This document shows positions 1-12,402 of a DNA stretch of 64,000 nucleotides, in pieces (position 1 is the first letter of the stretch; every line of letters starts with the position of its first letter). Below the pieces are notes generated by a model. That model saw only the letters and a list, made by a program, of their open reading frames with translations. It did no database searches and had not been told where the DNA came from. The stretch spans positions 463,532 through 527,531 of the forward strand of contig NW_026516683.1 in the NCBI RefSeq assembly GCF_025766255.1. Direction: 5' to 3'. Source of the DNA: Zychaea mexicana (Eukaryota > Mucoromycota > Mucoromycetes > Mucorales > Lichtheimiaceae). The position numbers and the translations under genes are program-made.

Positions 1-1882
1 TAATTTCTTCATTGCATGAACACTAAAAATTGCAGCGTTGCGTCAACGCATCCAACACCAAGGTAAGGACCAGGAAGCGGGAAGGTCGACTGGTCTGCTC
101 CTATGTGAATTGCTAAGATTGTGTGAAATATCCTCACATGCTATCCATGCTTAATATAGGCGAATTGTATACATGACGTGGATAGGAGGATACGATACAA
201 ATATTGCTATCAACCTATGCTTGTAGTGATTGTATAGCATTCGCCAGATAGCAGAAGTGTGATATTCATTGTCGATTACAGCGGCTATTAACCGTTCAAC
301 TTTACTTTTGATAAGAAGTTTACCAAGCCAACCTTTCGTGGGTCAACCGTCAGCTGTTTCAAAACTTCTCAAAGACTCTGGTGAAGCTATTTACGACAGA
401 CTACTATCCATAAGCCGCCAGATGGATAAGGTTGGAATATACCTTCTCATGTCCACTTTCTTTGTGGTTTAGTGTGCATCCACTGTTCCATATAGTGGAC
501 TGGACCGAAGTGATACTGTACTCTCAGCTCCTTTACATCTAGCTACGCTATTACGCTTGTAGTGTACTCAAAAGGGAAAGATTACAGTTCATAGGATGAT
601 GTACGCCCAATTGTCTACTGTAAGTGCATGATCCGAATAATTCAGCCGGCATCAATATTGAATGTCTAAAGTAAACAAAACTACTATTATGTACATACGC
701 ATCGAACATTATTACTACGCATAAATATTACGTCTGAAGTTGTCATTACCTACGCCATCATATTCTAAATACAGAACGCTAAAAGGAACATAACGGGAAA
801 TAACGTGATACGCTTTTCACGACTAGCTAAGTAATGAAGAAGCTTATATATATTATGGTTACATTAGACCACGCTACGTTGTGTTATTGCTATGACATAA
901 TCTTTGTGAAAGCAGTCTAATATAGCACGGTCCGTGATCTTCAAGTGCAACTATAAAGTACACAAACACGGATGCATCAGACGACAGCAGGGATAGTCAC
1001 TACACGGATCAGCAAGGCTGCTTCCGACAAACGGGTTACTATACGAGGAGTTTATGTAGTAGTAGTAGTAGCAGCATGATGTTTTTGTTCTTTGAAGAAC
1101 AACAGCGCGCTTCGGTTACTTAACAAAAAGGTTTTTTCAATCTAATCAAATTTTCTACCGCACATCGCCCCACTTGCTGATTGTTTTGTATATTGCTATA
1201 AGGACTATGCATTAATAGACAGGTAAGACGTTTACGAAGCATTGGCGGAGTGACACCGGGAGAGAGAGAAGCACAGGTCGGTTGTCGGAAGAAAAATCGG
1301 AGTGCAAGCAAACAAGCGGCGACTTGCCTGGTTCGGTGGTGGCGGGGAAGCTGCTGATGAAGGTGGCTTTTGAATTTATGACTCGAAGAGTGTCGTTTCA
1401 TCCGACCCATCCAATCACATCTACAAACCCCACACTCCCTAACTTTGTGCCATTTGATCTGCTGCAGTTGCTTCAAGACCAATAGGCCAGAAGGAAAAGG
1501 AAGCCTTTTCCTCTAACCACCTTGCGCTAGCCACTCCATGGGTAACTTTTGTATCTAAGCTGGTTCTGCCTCAATCTGTTGCGACGTGTGCAAAAAATAA
1601 AAAAAGAGAGTTCTTTTCCGCTTGTGCTATATTTTTTTCCTCTGTTATTTTTGCATAAGGGCCCGTTTTTTTTCCAGTCTTCTTTGCACTTCTTTACTTT
1701 CCTTGTAAATATTCTATAGACCCTGTTTTTCACTTTCTTCTTTACTCTTCTTTCCGTGCCGTTGCTTGTTTTTTTTTTATAGAACGTTCCACCCTTTTGT
1801 CTTTTTATCCCAATAATATCTACCACTAATACTACTGCTTTAACCGACGCAACACCACAACGCACTACAACAAAGAAAAGTC
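1..1882. other. 5' intergenic region upstream of the SAP gene
   Basis: I find no convincing gene here. Short open frames at 269-472 and 1120-1485 have no recognisable motif and overlap on both strands. A TAG/TAGC trinucleotide run lies near 1055-1075. Positions about 1590-1800 are strongly pyrimidine-rich on the plus strand, as is common in fungal promoters and 5' untranslated regions, and lead directly into the ATG at 1883. No clear TATA box was identified. Confidence 0.5.
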
Positions 1883-4467
1883 ATGTACTATTACAATCAC
1901 AACGACGACAACAGAAACAGCAACCACGATAATAACCACCATTCACAAAATGACGATAATGACTTCAATAACACCACCTCTAATAATAATAACAATGACG
2001 ATCCGTATTTAAGTCATTCGCTGGACTCCATGTTTCGCTCACAAAACCAGCAAGATTGGTCCACCAACAATAACGACGATACTTTTGCCTCATACCTCTC
2101 GCTTGGATTGCATGCCCATTCACTCGACTCACCATTCTTCAATGACGCGTTTGGGCAATTTCCCCTTGCGACAACTACGGCAACGGCTGGGGATTGGGAT
2201 GTCCTTGGCGACCAGCAGCAGCAGCAGCAGCAGCCACTGCAAGACAACGATAATAACGACAGCAGCAGCCACGACTTCTCAAAGTTTCAACACGGCCCAA
2301 CAGATGACCTGCTCAACTTTAATGAGCAAGCGCAACAGGCTATTTTATTATCAGATCCAAACTTCGTACGGCAGCAACAGCTTTTGCAGGAGCAGCAGAA
2401 ACAAATGGAACTGCGGATGCAGCAAGAGCAGCAACAAGAGGATACCACCATTGCCACTGCTGGCACTGCAAACACTAGTGACTCTACTATTTCTACTTCG
2501 GCACCGGTCCGGTCGAATCTATCCGCCATGTTTGGTCACGCCACTCTACAGCAACATCAGCAACAGCAATCACCAACAGAGCAGCAACAGCAAGTAGCAG
2601 CTGACACTAATACTGCCGCCCCTTCCGCCTTTGCTGCCGCTGCTGTCGCTGCTGCGACTGCCGCCACCACCGTTCGTGCCAAAAAGCCCAGTGCTGTTAA
2701 AAAGGATTCGACCAACCGACGATCATCTTCTTCAACGGCGTCATCCAGCAGCAGTAGCAATAAACGTAATACAAACCCTGTTCCCAACTCCTCATCTTCC
2801 GCATCCAGTGAAGTCGACCATCAACGACGGTTGAACGAGCTGCAAGCCCGGTTCCGCGTGAATTATGCACGGAAGCCGAATCAACGAAAACAACAACAGC
2901 AGCAACAGCAACAACAGCAGCAATCGCAACACCAACAACACCAACAAGCCATCTTGGGTACGTCGTTCGAACCTTCATCATTGCCCAATTTTTCATCCAA
3001 CCATAACGCACAGGCAGGCCTGGAGCGTAGACGATCGGCGTCGATCACAGTGGATCCGCCGCAACGGCAGCAGCCAACCATGCGGATTGGACGTATGCCA
3101 CGTGCTCCAGTAGTTTCCACAACAAATTCATCTACAGCAACAAATGCAACTAATGCAACTCGCGTCACTGCACCGTCATCTTCATCGTCATCCACTGCTG
3201 TTTCGTCAACAGCCACCACCAATGCATCTACAAACACGACCGCTGCAATTGTGACAGGAGCAACAGCAAAAACTAATAACTCGTCAACTGGGGCAACCAC
3301 CACCGCGCCATATCCATCTCGCACCATGCCTATTCAAATCCAGCGCGTTGCACGATCCAATGGGCCGTTGCAGTTGGATAAGGAGCAACGTCAACGCAAA
3401 CTAGATGAACAGCTGGAAAGGGTCGATTTTGATGACATCACCGTATCCGAACTCAAGGAAATGCTTCGGCAACGTGGTCGTCCTGCAACGGGCAAAAAAG
3501 CTGTACTGGTACAACGGTTGCTGGATGAACGAGAATTGATCAAGGCTATAAAGAGTGGACGTGCTCCAGCATCATTGCTACAGCAGCAGCAACAGCAGCC
3601 TCATCATCACCATCACCAGCAAAATCAACGTCATTCGCTTCCTGCAGGTGTCGATATTCCATTATCATCTTCAGCAACATCCTCGTCCATGATGGGAACA
3701 ACAGATACTGGTCAGCATCTGCAACAGCATGCATCATCCGTGCCAAACGTATCTGGTTTTCCGCCACCACCACCAGGACCAGGATCACCTGGCAGCTCAT
3801 TGAATCGGTCCATTGCAAATATGCACATTGGATCACCGCCGATACAATCACGAAGATTTGCTCCTTATTCACCAACGACGCGCACCATGGGATCTCCAAA
3901 ACAACAGCATCAACAGCAATTGTATTCGTCATCGATGCCTATTAATAATTATTTGACGCCCATGGATGAAAAGCCTAGAGTAACAACAACAGCAGCAACA
4001 ACAACTCAAAGATACCCACGACATAAATATGCACCACGCACGCCATCCGCTCTTGCTACACCCGATCACGATGAAGAGTTGAATCCGTTTGATCAGTATA
4101 TCATGATGCATCAACAGCATCAACAGCAGCAGCAGCAACAGCAACAGCAGCAATTGCAACAAGAGCAACAACAGGCGCAGCCACAGCCGATTCAACAGCA
4201 TCAGCATCAGCTGGATCAACAAGATATTTCAAGGGTTATGGATATGGAATGGGATCATTCGATTCTTGATACAGATTTCCCTCAGCAAGACGGAGGTACG
4301 TGCTTATTACTATATACTGGGGAAATATTAAAGGAGAGACATCAGGTTGAATGCTCTGCTAATCCATGAACGTATCTACAGGTCTAGATATCAGCAGACT
4401 TACACAAGAGGAGCTATTACAATTATTTACCTCCACGGATATGGCATTAGATAATACTTTTTTATGA
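1883..4467 (+). CDS. Gln/Asn-rich SAP-domain protein (two exons)
   Basis: Probable nuclear DNA- or RNA-binding protein; the cellular role is unknown. A SAP helix-extended-loop-helix lies at about residues 513-550 (core ITVSELKEMLRQRGRP, then TGKKAVLVQRLL), matching the family that binds AT-rich or scaffold DNA. The rest is low complexity: Asn/His/Asp-rich N-terminus, poly-Gln near residues 110, 335-345 and 745-775, and Ala/Ser/Thr tracts. The unspliced frame runs to 4369, but a GTACGT donor at 4296, a CTAAT branch-like motif and an acceptor ending at 4381 define an 86-nt intron. Splicing keeps frame and ends at TGA 4465-4467, giving about 832 residues with an acidic/hydrophobic C-terminus (LTQEELLQLF). 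This is the only gene in the window with no sign of being mobile. I cannot name an orthologue. Confidence 0.85.
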
Positions 4468-5974
4468 TAATCTCTTCATTCTTCTGTTCTTTCTTTTATC
4501 ATGCAAGGCAACATTCTCCTTCCCAGATATTAACTCATTTTTTTCATCCCTTTTGTATAAAGCGCCATTAATAATAATGTTTACATCACTCGGGAAATCA
4601 AACACAATGTCACCATTTAGTTCCTTCGTTTGCTGACGGTGTCCAGTCACCAGTTTAATCGATTTTAAATTGCTTATCACCGTCACCATCGTCATTGAGA
4701 GGTCCACTTCTTCAAACCAAGAGCTATGCTTATAGACATGTTCATGTCAGCGCTTGACATGCTCAAGAAATCTGGGTGTTCATGGAAAACAAAGACACCA
4801 AACAGATATGCAAACAGGATTTCGTTCATGCACATCAAAGTTCCTGGCCCATTGACGCCTGCTATAGCCTATGTTTATACATGTAGAACAGAGGCCCATG
4901 TATGAGACGCAGATACAACGTTTAGTGACACTCATCGCTTTTTTTTCTCTTCCTCTTTCGGAAACCAGCTAAGCTATTTCTTTTCGATAGTACTATTATT
5001 TTTTTGGGGAACTTCCTGGTCGGAATTCATTTTTATTAAGTGTACAAATATACACAACTGCCAATCACATTGACTTCATATATTTGACCATGTACCCTTT
5101 GTCTATGACAACATCTGCTGGGACATACATTTTCTTATCCATTGCCTTCGTCCATCCATTTTATACGAACCACTGTAAAACTCTTGCCATATGCCACCCA
5201 CAACAGCATATAGCACCAACTCACAAAAAGTAAACAAAAAAAAACTTTGGTACCACAAACAAAACACACCACCGTTTCCAACCATCTGCTTCCGTCAACT
5301 TACTGAGACTCCCGTTTTCTTTCTTTTAATTTTCTCTGATTCCTATCCTCCTGCAATCTCACATCCTTACCTTTTCTTATCTATACCTCTTTCATTCCGA
5401 TATGTGTAGGCAAATAAAACTGACCCAAGGTCACCTACAGAAAAAACAACTGCCGATTATGTTACAAACATCATAATGTAGTGAATACAAGGAATTATGG
5501 CACACCAATGATATAACTATAGACACCCAGTTACTAGGGATAACTATACAGAACTTGTCCTAAGGATTACCATAAGTAATAGAGCTTTCATCAAATCAAT
5601 AGAGATGGGAAACCAAGCAGCTGGATTCGAGCCAACAACCTCTGCCTTAACTACAGTAATGTCTTCAGGGCCTAGTGCCTGATAGTAGTATTATTTATAA
5701 ATACTATGGCAACTTATTCAGTAATTGAACATCTGTCTGCGACTTAATTCTTTTTAAGCACTGAAATTGTTTCGCATCAACTTTATTGTACTTTCTTATA
5801 ACAAAAAACTTGCCATTTCTTTGGGATTCAATTATTATGTAACAATTAATTTTATTGTAAACAATAAATTAATTTTTGTTGATGATCTCATATCAAGCGT
5901 TTACTAGGTAACTAATACAGTGTCAATCCAGTTGGTCTAGCCTTTGATTAATTATTAGAAAAAATTATAATATT
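4468..5974. other. Intergenic region, no gene seen
   Basis: Beyond the SAP stop codon the sequence is AT-rich with short opposed open frames and no recognisable domain. A small inverted repeat (TGTCAGCGCTTGACA) lies near 4745-4760. A tRNA box-B-like motif on the minus strand near 5623-5633 lacks a matching acceptor stem. From about 5700 the composition becomes still more AT-rich, leading into the truncated family A copy. Confidence 0.5.
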
Positions 5975-7470
5975 TATTCATTTTTTATATATTTGGCAAA
6001 TTATTAGGCTAAATCCCAGGTTGACTGGGGTGTGCTGACCACAGCATTTTTCGAACATTTATCCAAAAACCAATCGGCAACCCCTTCAGAAGCATCATCG
6101 ACAAAAAATACCACCACCACTAATAATACTACCCCGAAACTAAAAGAAGGCGACCATAAGAAGTTTGACGTGATGTAGAGGAACAAATCATAGCATTTGT
6201 TCTCTCTTATAATAACAAAACATAAATGTTTTTGTTATTGGTCTAAATCTCATTATCGAGCCCCAAACGTTTCGAAAGTAAGTTTCTCAACCACCCCTAT
6301 TTTATATTTACAAAATTTTTGTATTCATAAGAATTACAAAAATACTTAATAATTACAAATTTTATTAGGATTACAAAATTAAAAAACCATATTTATAAAT
6401 ATAGTTTTTAATTTTTAGACTTATTACATTAAAAAATATTATAATTTTTTAATGACCTATAAACCTTTTATTATCTTTTAACTATAAGTTATATTCCGTA
6501 CCAAAGTCTCAATCGCAACACCTTTTGGACACTTAGTACTGGGACGGTGGTGGAAGATAAAGTTAAGGAGCTTGCCATGAAACTGTCCAACGAATAGTAA
6601 GTATTTATTCTTGATTGTTTTACCCTTCCTCTTCTTCTCTCGTACTTAATTTTTTGTTCTTTTCTAGCCCTAGTCATTCAATGATTTTAGACACTTCTGA
6701 TCCAGTCTGGCTCGAGTATTTCACTAAGAGTGAATTGAAAGAAATAGAGGATGAAAAAAAAGTAACACTCTCAGAATTACCTAAAAGCATGCAAACATAT
6801 TTGGATTGCTACAACGGCTTGGTAGGTTTCTTGTTTCTTGTTTTTTTTTTGCTTTAAGACATGTATAACATTTTTTTTGCAACAATAGAAAACATTGGAT
6901 GAACTCTGGAACGAACATACGAAACATAGCCTCCACCCAATTCGTGATGCAGACCTTTACTGGGTTCATTCATCAGTGAGGAATGTGTTGGAGATCTTGA
7001 TGCATGGCCTGCACAAAAAATTTAAGACCGAAGCTGATTATATGAAGAGAGCATGGTCAATAATTGACTGTTGTTTCGACAATGGAGACCTTGATGTTAT
7101 TTCGTATGTATCTGGTGGTAAACATTGTGTATGGATTATTATGATAAATTAACTTGTCTGTTTATATTCTAATTAGCGGAGAATATGTCTCTAAAGCCTC
7201 TTCAACCCGAGTTAATCTCGATCGCTCCCTTGCTGCCTTATCTAGAAGAAAAATCGGTACAAAAACCGACATTCTTTTCACCACGGAATATTTGGAATTC
7301 GGCACTGTAGAAGCAGGAAAAATATCCGATGTCAACAGCACAAAAACACTATATGAAGCAGGCATGAAGCTGCCAAAAAACTTGAAAGATATGCTGTATG
7401 ATCTTGTTTAGGAGTGTCCGTCGCAACTCATAAATATAAAGACATGTGGTATCATCATTTCTGGTATGTT
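5975..7470 (+). pseudogene. Family A copy 1, 5'-truncated, decayed
   Basis: Exons 2 to 5 of an unrecognised multi-exon gene. It lacks exon 1 and exon 6. Exon 2 (about 6009-6594) is split by a 321-bp insertion. Exon 3 encodes the block beginning HPSHSMILDTSDPVWLEYF. Exon 4 encodes DELWNEHTKHSLHPIRD. Exon 5 encodes GTKTDILF followed by LEFGTVEAGK and the motif GMKLPKNLKDMLYDLV. A TAG at 7409-7411 replaces the CAG seen in every other copy that covers this site. The exon 5 donor region (GTATGTTAATTTAC) matches copy 4 rather than the others, and exon 6 is replaced by AT-rich sequence after 7530. Function unknown. The spacing of D, E-x-G and K resembles a degenerate PD-(D/E)XK nuclease core, but this is a guess. 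Confidence 0.7.
6178..6498. mobile_element. 321-bp MITE-like insertion in family A exon 2
   Basis: Comparison with copies 3 to 6 shows that the exon reads GATGTA then CCAAAG without interruption, whereas here 321 AT-rich bases intervene and TA (or GTA) is repeated on both sides. The ends, GAGGAACAAATCATAG and the complement of CTATAAGTTATATTCCG, form an imperfect inverted repeat. There is no coding capacity. A TA target duplication would fit Tc1/mariner-type mobilisation, but the family is not identified. Confidence 0.65.
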
Positions 7471-7801
7471 AATTTACTAATTTGCAATATACTACAATTA
7501 TTCTTCGTCCATCCAGTCCACTAATTCGCTTCCTCTTGCCAAAAGTAATTACTAGCATGATTGGAGTTAGCTTTCTATAGATATAATTGAGTTCAATACA
7601 AGCTAATAGTTTAGATTAAGTATAGAATATAGGGTTAATTAAAACTTAGAAAATATAGTTACTGACAAAAATTTATTTTGCATATTTTTTATTTTTAAAA
7701 TTGAATTTTAATATACTAAAAAATAAAATATTAAAATACTAAAAAATAAAATACTAAAATACTAAAAAATAAAATATTAAAATACTAAGAAATAAAATAT
7801 T

Positions 7802-8110
7802 AAAAAGGGAGCATATATAAACATCTCTAATTATAAGAAAAAGAAGAAAGTAATAAATGAAGATAAAAATAATAAAATAGAAATAATTGAAGCAAAAGAA
7901 TATAATATAAAAACTAGAGAAACATTTTCTGACTATAATGTAACAAGTATAAAAGAATTATATTTTGCTTTAGAATATTATAATAAAATTTCTCTTGATG
8001 AAAATAAAAACTATAAGTATATAGATGAATAAGATCATCTTTTATTAAAGTATGAAAATTTAGAATATAAAATAAGAAAGATTAAGTTAAAATATATTAA
8101 AAGTAAGTAG
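7802..8110 (+). pseudogene. AT-rich coding remnant, one in-frame TAA
   Basis: A very AT-rich open stretch encodes a Lys/Asn/Glu-rich segment including TSIKELYFALEYYNKISLDE and, after a single TAA at 8030-8032, LLLKYENLEYKIRKIKLKY, ending at TAG 8108-8110. The same reading frame and the same stop recur at 49001-49309. The coiled-coil-like composition suggests the tail of a transposon protein. No family is recognised. Confidence 0.45.
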
Positions 8111-8264
8111 TAATTATTATTACAATTGATAGATTTTAAAACTTTATTTTTTATTTGTTTTTTTCTAACTATATTATATCTTGAAATATATTATACAGGA
8201 TTTTTCATCTCCTAGTAGACGTTTGAACTTTTATTTAGGCAGAGGGGATTTAATTTTAGGCAGA

Positions 8265-8613
8265 GTAGACATGAATGTTAATCTAAGTGGACATGAATAA
8301 AAGTTAATCTGGACATGAATAATAATTGATCTGGACATGAATGAAAATCGAGCTGGACATGAATAAAGATCGATCTAGACATGAATATAAAACGATCTGG
8401 ACATGAATATAAATCGACCTGGACATGAATATAAATCGATCTGGACATGAGTAAAATCAACCTGGACAAAATAAAAATCAATCTGTACATAAATGAAAAT
8501 CATTCTGGACAAGAATAATAATCAATCTAAACATGAATAATAGACAACCTGGACATAATAACAGTCAACCTGGACATAGTTTTAGTCAACTAAGACATGA
8601 TAAAAGTTGAAGT
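8265..8613. repeat. 22-bp degenerate minisatellite
   Basis: About fifteen head-to-tail units with consensus close to CTGGACATGAATAAAAATCG plus two bases, most regular in the centre and decaying towards 8600. The long minus-strand open frame across it is a by-product of the repeat. The right-hand block carries the same array with about three additional units. Confidence 0.9.
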
Positions 8614-8750
8614 AGATAATATATTAAGTGTAGCAGAGCAGAATATTTGAGTACTTAAGATTTTCAATTCAAGTCAAGATATAATAGAAGTTAAGCAGTA
8701 CAAAGCCAATGTCAAGGAACACGACAATGGCTACTAAAATGTTATAATCC

Positions 8751-10848
8751 ATGTTACAAAAAGTTATAGAGCAATATGTTCTTGACCAAGCAAATCACCC
8801 TTTGAAGTTGGACGAGTTCATCAAGAGCAAACGTCGGTTCATCGCGTCAATAATGGATCTTAGTAAAAATTATAAAGACTTGTGGTCTGCGCGTTTTGCA
8901 AAGATTGTCTGCAAACATAACTTGACTGTAGTGGGTACTTAAATATATATGACACAAAAAAGAGCAGTTTAATACATGTTTCAAAAGTTCACCGTTATTC
9001 ATTTTTTATATATTTGGCAAATTGTTAGGCTAAATCCCAGGTTGACTGGGGTGTGCTGACCACAGCATTTTTCGAACATTTATCCAAAAACCAATCGGCA
9101 ACCCCTTCAGAAGCATCATCGACAAAAAATACCACCACCACTAATAATACTACCCCGAAACTAAAAGAAGGCGACCATAAGAAGTTTGACGTGATGTAGA
9201 GGAACAAATCATAGCATTTGTTCTCTCTTATAATAACAAAACATAAATGTTTTTGTTATTGGTCTAAATCTCATTATCGAGCCCCAAACGTTTCGAAAGT
9301 AAGTTTCTCAACCACCCCTATTTTATATTTACAAAATTTTTATATTCATAAGAATTACAAAAATACTTAATAATTACAAATTTTATTAGGATTACAAAAT
9401 TAAAAAACCATATTTATAAATATAGTTTTTAATTTTTAGACTTATTACATTAAAAAATATTATAATTTTTTAATGACCTATAAACCTTTTATTATCTTTT
9501 AACTATAAGTTATATTCCGTACCAAAGTCTCAATCGCAACACCTTTTGGACACTTAGTACTGGGACGGTGGTGGAAGATAAAGTTAAGGAGCTTGCCATG
9601 AAACTGTCCAACGAATAGTAAGTATTTATTCTTGATTGTTTTACCCTTCCTCTTCTTCTCTCGTACTTAATTTTTTGTTCTTTTCTAGCCCTAGTCATTC
9701 AATGATTTTAGACACTTCTGATCCAGTCTGGCTCGAGTATTTCACTAAGAGTGAATTGAAAGAAATAGAGGATGAAAAAAAAGTAACACTCTCAGAATTA
9801 CCTAAAAGCATGCAAACATATTTGGATTGCTACAACGGCTTGGTAGGTTTCTTGTTTCTTGTTTTTTTTTTGCTTTAAGACATGTATAACATTTTTTTTG
9901 CAACAATAGAAAACATTGGATGAACTCTGGAACGAACATACGAAACATAGCCTCCACCCAATTCGTGATGCAGACCTTTACTGGGTTCATTCATCAGTGA
10001 GGAATGTGTTGGAGATCTTGATGCATGGCCTGCACAAAAAATTTAAGACCGAAGCTGATTATATGAAGAGAGCATGGTCAATAATTGACTGTTGTTTCGA
10101 CAATGGAGACCTTGATGTTATTTCGTATGTATCTGGTGGTAAACATTGTGTATGGATTATTATGATAAATTAACTTGTCTGTTTATATTCTAATTAGCGG
10201 AGAATATGTCTCTAAAGCCTCTTCAACCCGAGTTAATCTCGATCGCTCCCTTGCTGCCTTATCTAGAAGAAAAATCGGTACAAAAACCGACATTCTTTTC
10301 ACCACGGAATATTTGGAATTCGGCACTGTGGAAGCAGGAAAAATATCCGATGTCAACAGCACAAAAACACTATATCAAGCAGGCATGAAGCTGCCAAAGA
10401 ACTTGAAAGATATGCTGTATGATCTGGTTCAGGAGTGTCTGTCGCAACTCATAAATATAAAGACATGTGGTATCATCATTTCTGGTGAGTTAATTTACTA
10501 ATTTGCAATACACTACAATTATTCTTCGTCCATCCAGTCCACTAATTCGACTGACTGCTAGGTTTAAATATGCTTCCTATCGTTATGGATTGTCCTTGTG
10601 GTTGTGTCTCAAGGATCAATCGTCCAGCTCGGTTTTATCATTATCCATCGACTGCATCCAATTTTCTGAAGAACATCAAGTCCATCATCCGAGTCACTTA
10701 CTATACAAAAAAAACAATGACTGACGTGTATGATTTATTGAGCGAGACTGAAGATGAAAACGAATATGGTTCTCAGCGACCTATTCTTCTACTGCCATCA
10801 TTCATCCCAATAACAACAAAATCCGGAAAAAAAAAGAAAGACATCTAG
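8751..10848 (+). pseudogene. Family A copy 2, decayed
   Basis: All six exons are present. Exon 1 is 8751-8930 (MLQKVIEQYVLDQANHPLKL), with a GTGGGT donor. Exon 2 carries the same 321-bp insertion at the same base as copy 1. Exons 3 to 5 follow, then exon 6 (from about 10562), which encodes MLPIVMDCPCGCVSRINRP and an acidic tail. An upstream ATG (MATKML) is separated from exon 1 by a TAA in every copy that covers this site. An extra A in the A-run near 10830 shifts the last codons relative to copy 3. Exons 2 to 4 share private substitutions with copy 1, while the 3' part is closer to copies 3, 5 and 6, a mosaic suggestive of gene conversion. Function unknown. Confidence 0.7.
9199..9519. mobile_element. 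Second copy of the 321-bp MITE-like insertion
   Basis: Occupies exactly the same position in family A exon 2 as the element at 6178-6498 and is almost identical to it. The equivalent exons at 20575, 44700, 50460 and 62357 are uninterrupted. Confidence 0.65.
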
Positions 10849-11313
10849 TACCGAATCAGAAGCAGTACCAATTTAATATCCCATCATCGTTGTTTCTGGT
10901 GTTGGTATCTATTGCCTAGCTTACTTTTTTGTTCTGTAGCAATTTGTTTCACCTGCAAGCTGTTTTTTTACATAACATGAGTTCTCAAGAGGTATTGCCA
11001 CCACTGGCGCACAGAATTCCCTACTAAAAATTGCCTGCTAAATCCATTTATTTGCTAAAATTAGCAGTTTTCCAAACCAGAGTTAGTCACTAACATTGCT
11101 AACTTTCAATTTAGCTGACTACCCCCTTTTGCCCAGAGGCCATTTTTCTGCCCCCATAAATCGATAGAAACACCTGCTTATCGTATGTCATCATATACAA
11201 TGTGTAGTTGTTTTACTCTCAGATAATTTTGATACAGCAGCTTAAAGGTATGATCGTATGTATATAACTGGTAGGAAAAACATGAATGGGATTAATATAC
11301 TACAGCTTATTAT
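10849..11313. other. Family A 3' tail
   Basis: Conserved non-coding tail also found after copies 3, 5 and 6. It runs through a region containing ATCGATAGAAACACCTGCTT and ends at the octamer CTTATTAT (11306-11313), where the next Merlin unit begins. No open frame of interest. Confidence 0.6.
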
Positions 11314-11443
11314 CTATTGATTCTAACAGACAGACAAATTAGGGTTACAAGCATTCTTTGGTAAGTTACACAAAATATATTAAGTTATATAAATTTTTTT
11401 TTTGATTTTTCATAAAATACTTATTTTCTTTTTCTTTATCAAA

Positions 11444-12402
11444 ATGTTTAAATCAAATGAAACACTATTTCAAACACTTTACGACGATGAACAAGCTATA
11501 ATCTATTTACAAAAGCAAGGACTTATAAAACCTTTTATTTGTAAAAAATGCGAAAAACCATTATCCATTGGAAAATATTATCAAAGATATCGATTTTATT
11601 GTTATCCAGATAATATTAGAAAAGGTGTATTTGCCGAAACATTATTTGAAAAAACAAATCTACGACCAATACAAATAGTAGAACTATTATGTCAATGGAT
11701 GATTGGTATGTATCTTTTATAATATAACATATAGAATATTAATTTGTTTTTTATATAGATCCTTCTCCTATAAAAGTGTCTCTACAAATGGGAATCGATG
11801 ATGAAACAGTTACACGATTATATTCAAAAATATGCTTTGCGATAAAAACATGGATCCTTAACAATCAAGAGTTATGGAAAAATGTAATTGGTAGATAAGA
11901 TGAAATTGTTGAAATCGACGAATGCTGTTTTGGCAAAACAAAAATTACTACTGCAAAGCATAAACGATACAGAAAACATATGTAATTATTAGGCGGTTAT
12001 CAAAGAAATTCAAATCTGTTCTTTTTGGTGCCTATTCAAAATTGAAAAATGTCAACATTATTACCAATAATCAAGGATCAAGTTTATCAAGGAACAACTA
12101 TAATCACTGATGGTTTACGATCTTATACAAGCTTAAATAATATAGGATATATTCATAAAGCAGTTGATCATTCAAAATATTTTGTGGGTCCAAATGATTC
12201 AACAATACATACTAATAGTATAGAAGGTTTTTGGATGCATTTAAGAAAACATATGCCCAATATAAAAAAAGATTCTGAGCTATATACATTGTATTTTTTA
12301 GATTATGCTTTTAGAAAAAGATATCATCATAATTTGTTTGAAATGTTAAAAACAGTTATTATGTATTATAATGAAAATCAAATGAAAATCCAAGATCAAT
12401 AA
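11444..12402 (+). pseudogene. Merlin (ISXO2/IS1595-like) DDE transposase, copy 1
   Basis: Would catalyse cut-and-paste transposition. Exon 1 (11444-11705) has a zinc-ribbon-like CKKCEKP and aromatic-rich RYRFYCYPD. A 53-nt intron (11706-11758) follows. Exon 2 carries the catalytic motifs VEIDECCFGK and TIITDGLRSY and the NSIEGFWMHLRKHM motif near the third catalytic position, matching DDE_Tnp_IS1595. Three stops break exon 2: TAA at 11896-11898 (shared by all copies), TAA at 11983-11985, and TGA at 12043-12045, where the other copies have CGA. The 3' end overlaps convergent gene D by 44 bp. Most of the protein is recognisable, so decay is recent. Confidence 0.8.

Noticed and set aside
2014..4222. 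Long opposite-strand frames within the SAP gene
   Set aside because: They are antisense shadows of CAG/CAA repeats (poly-Cys, poly-Leu, poly-Val) without biological features.
5595..5690. tRNA-like sequence on the minus strand (T-arm GTTGG-CTCGAAT-CCAGC and possible anticodon GTA)
   Set aside because: The box-B-like T-arm is good, but no matching 5' acceptor stem or normal D-arm is found, so it is at most a tRNA-derived fragment or SINE head.
8278..8490. Minus-strand open frame across the minisatellite
   Set aside because: A 22-bp repeat gives a 66-nt codon period that can keep a frame open by chance; no start context or domain.
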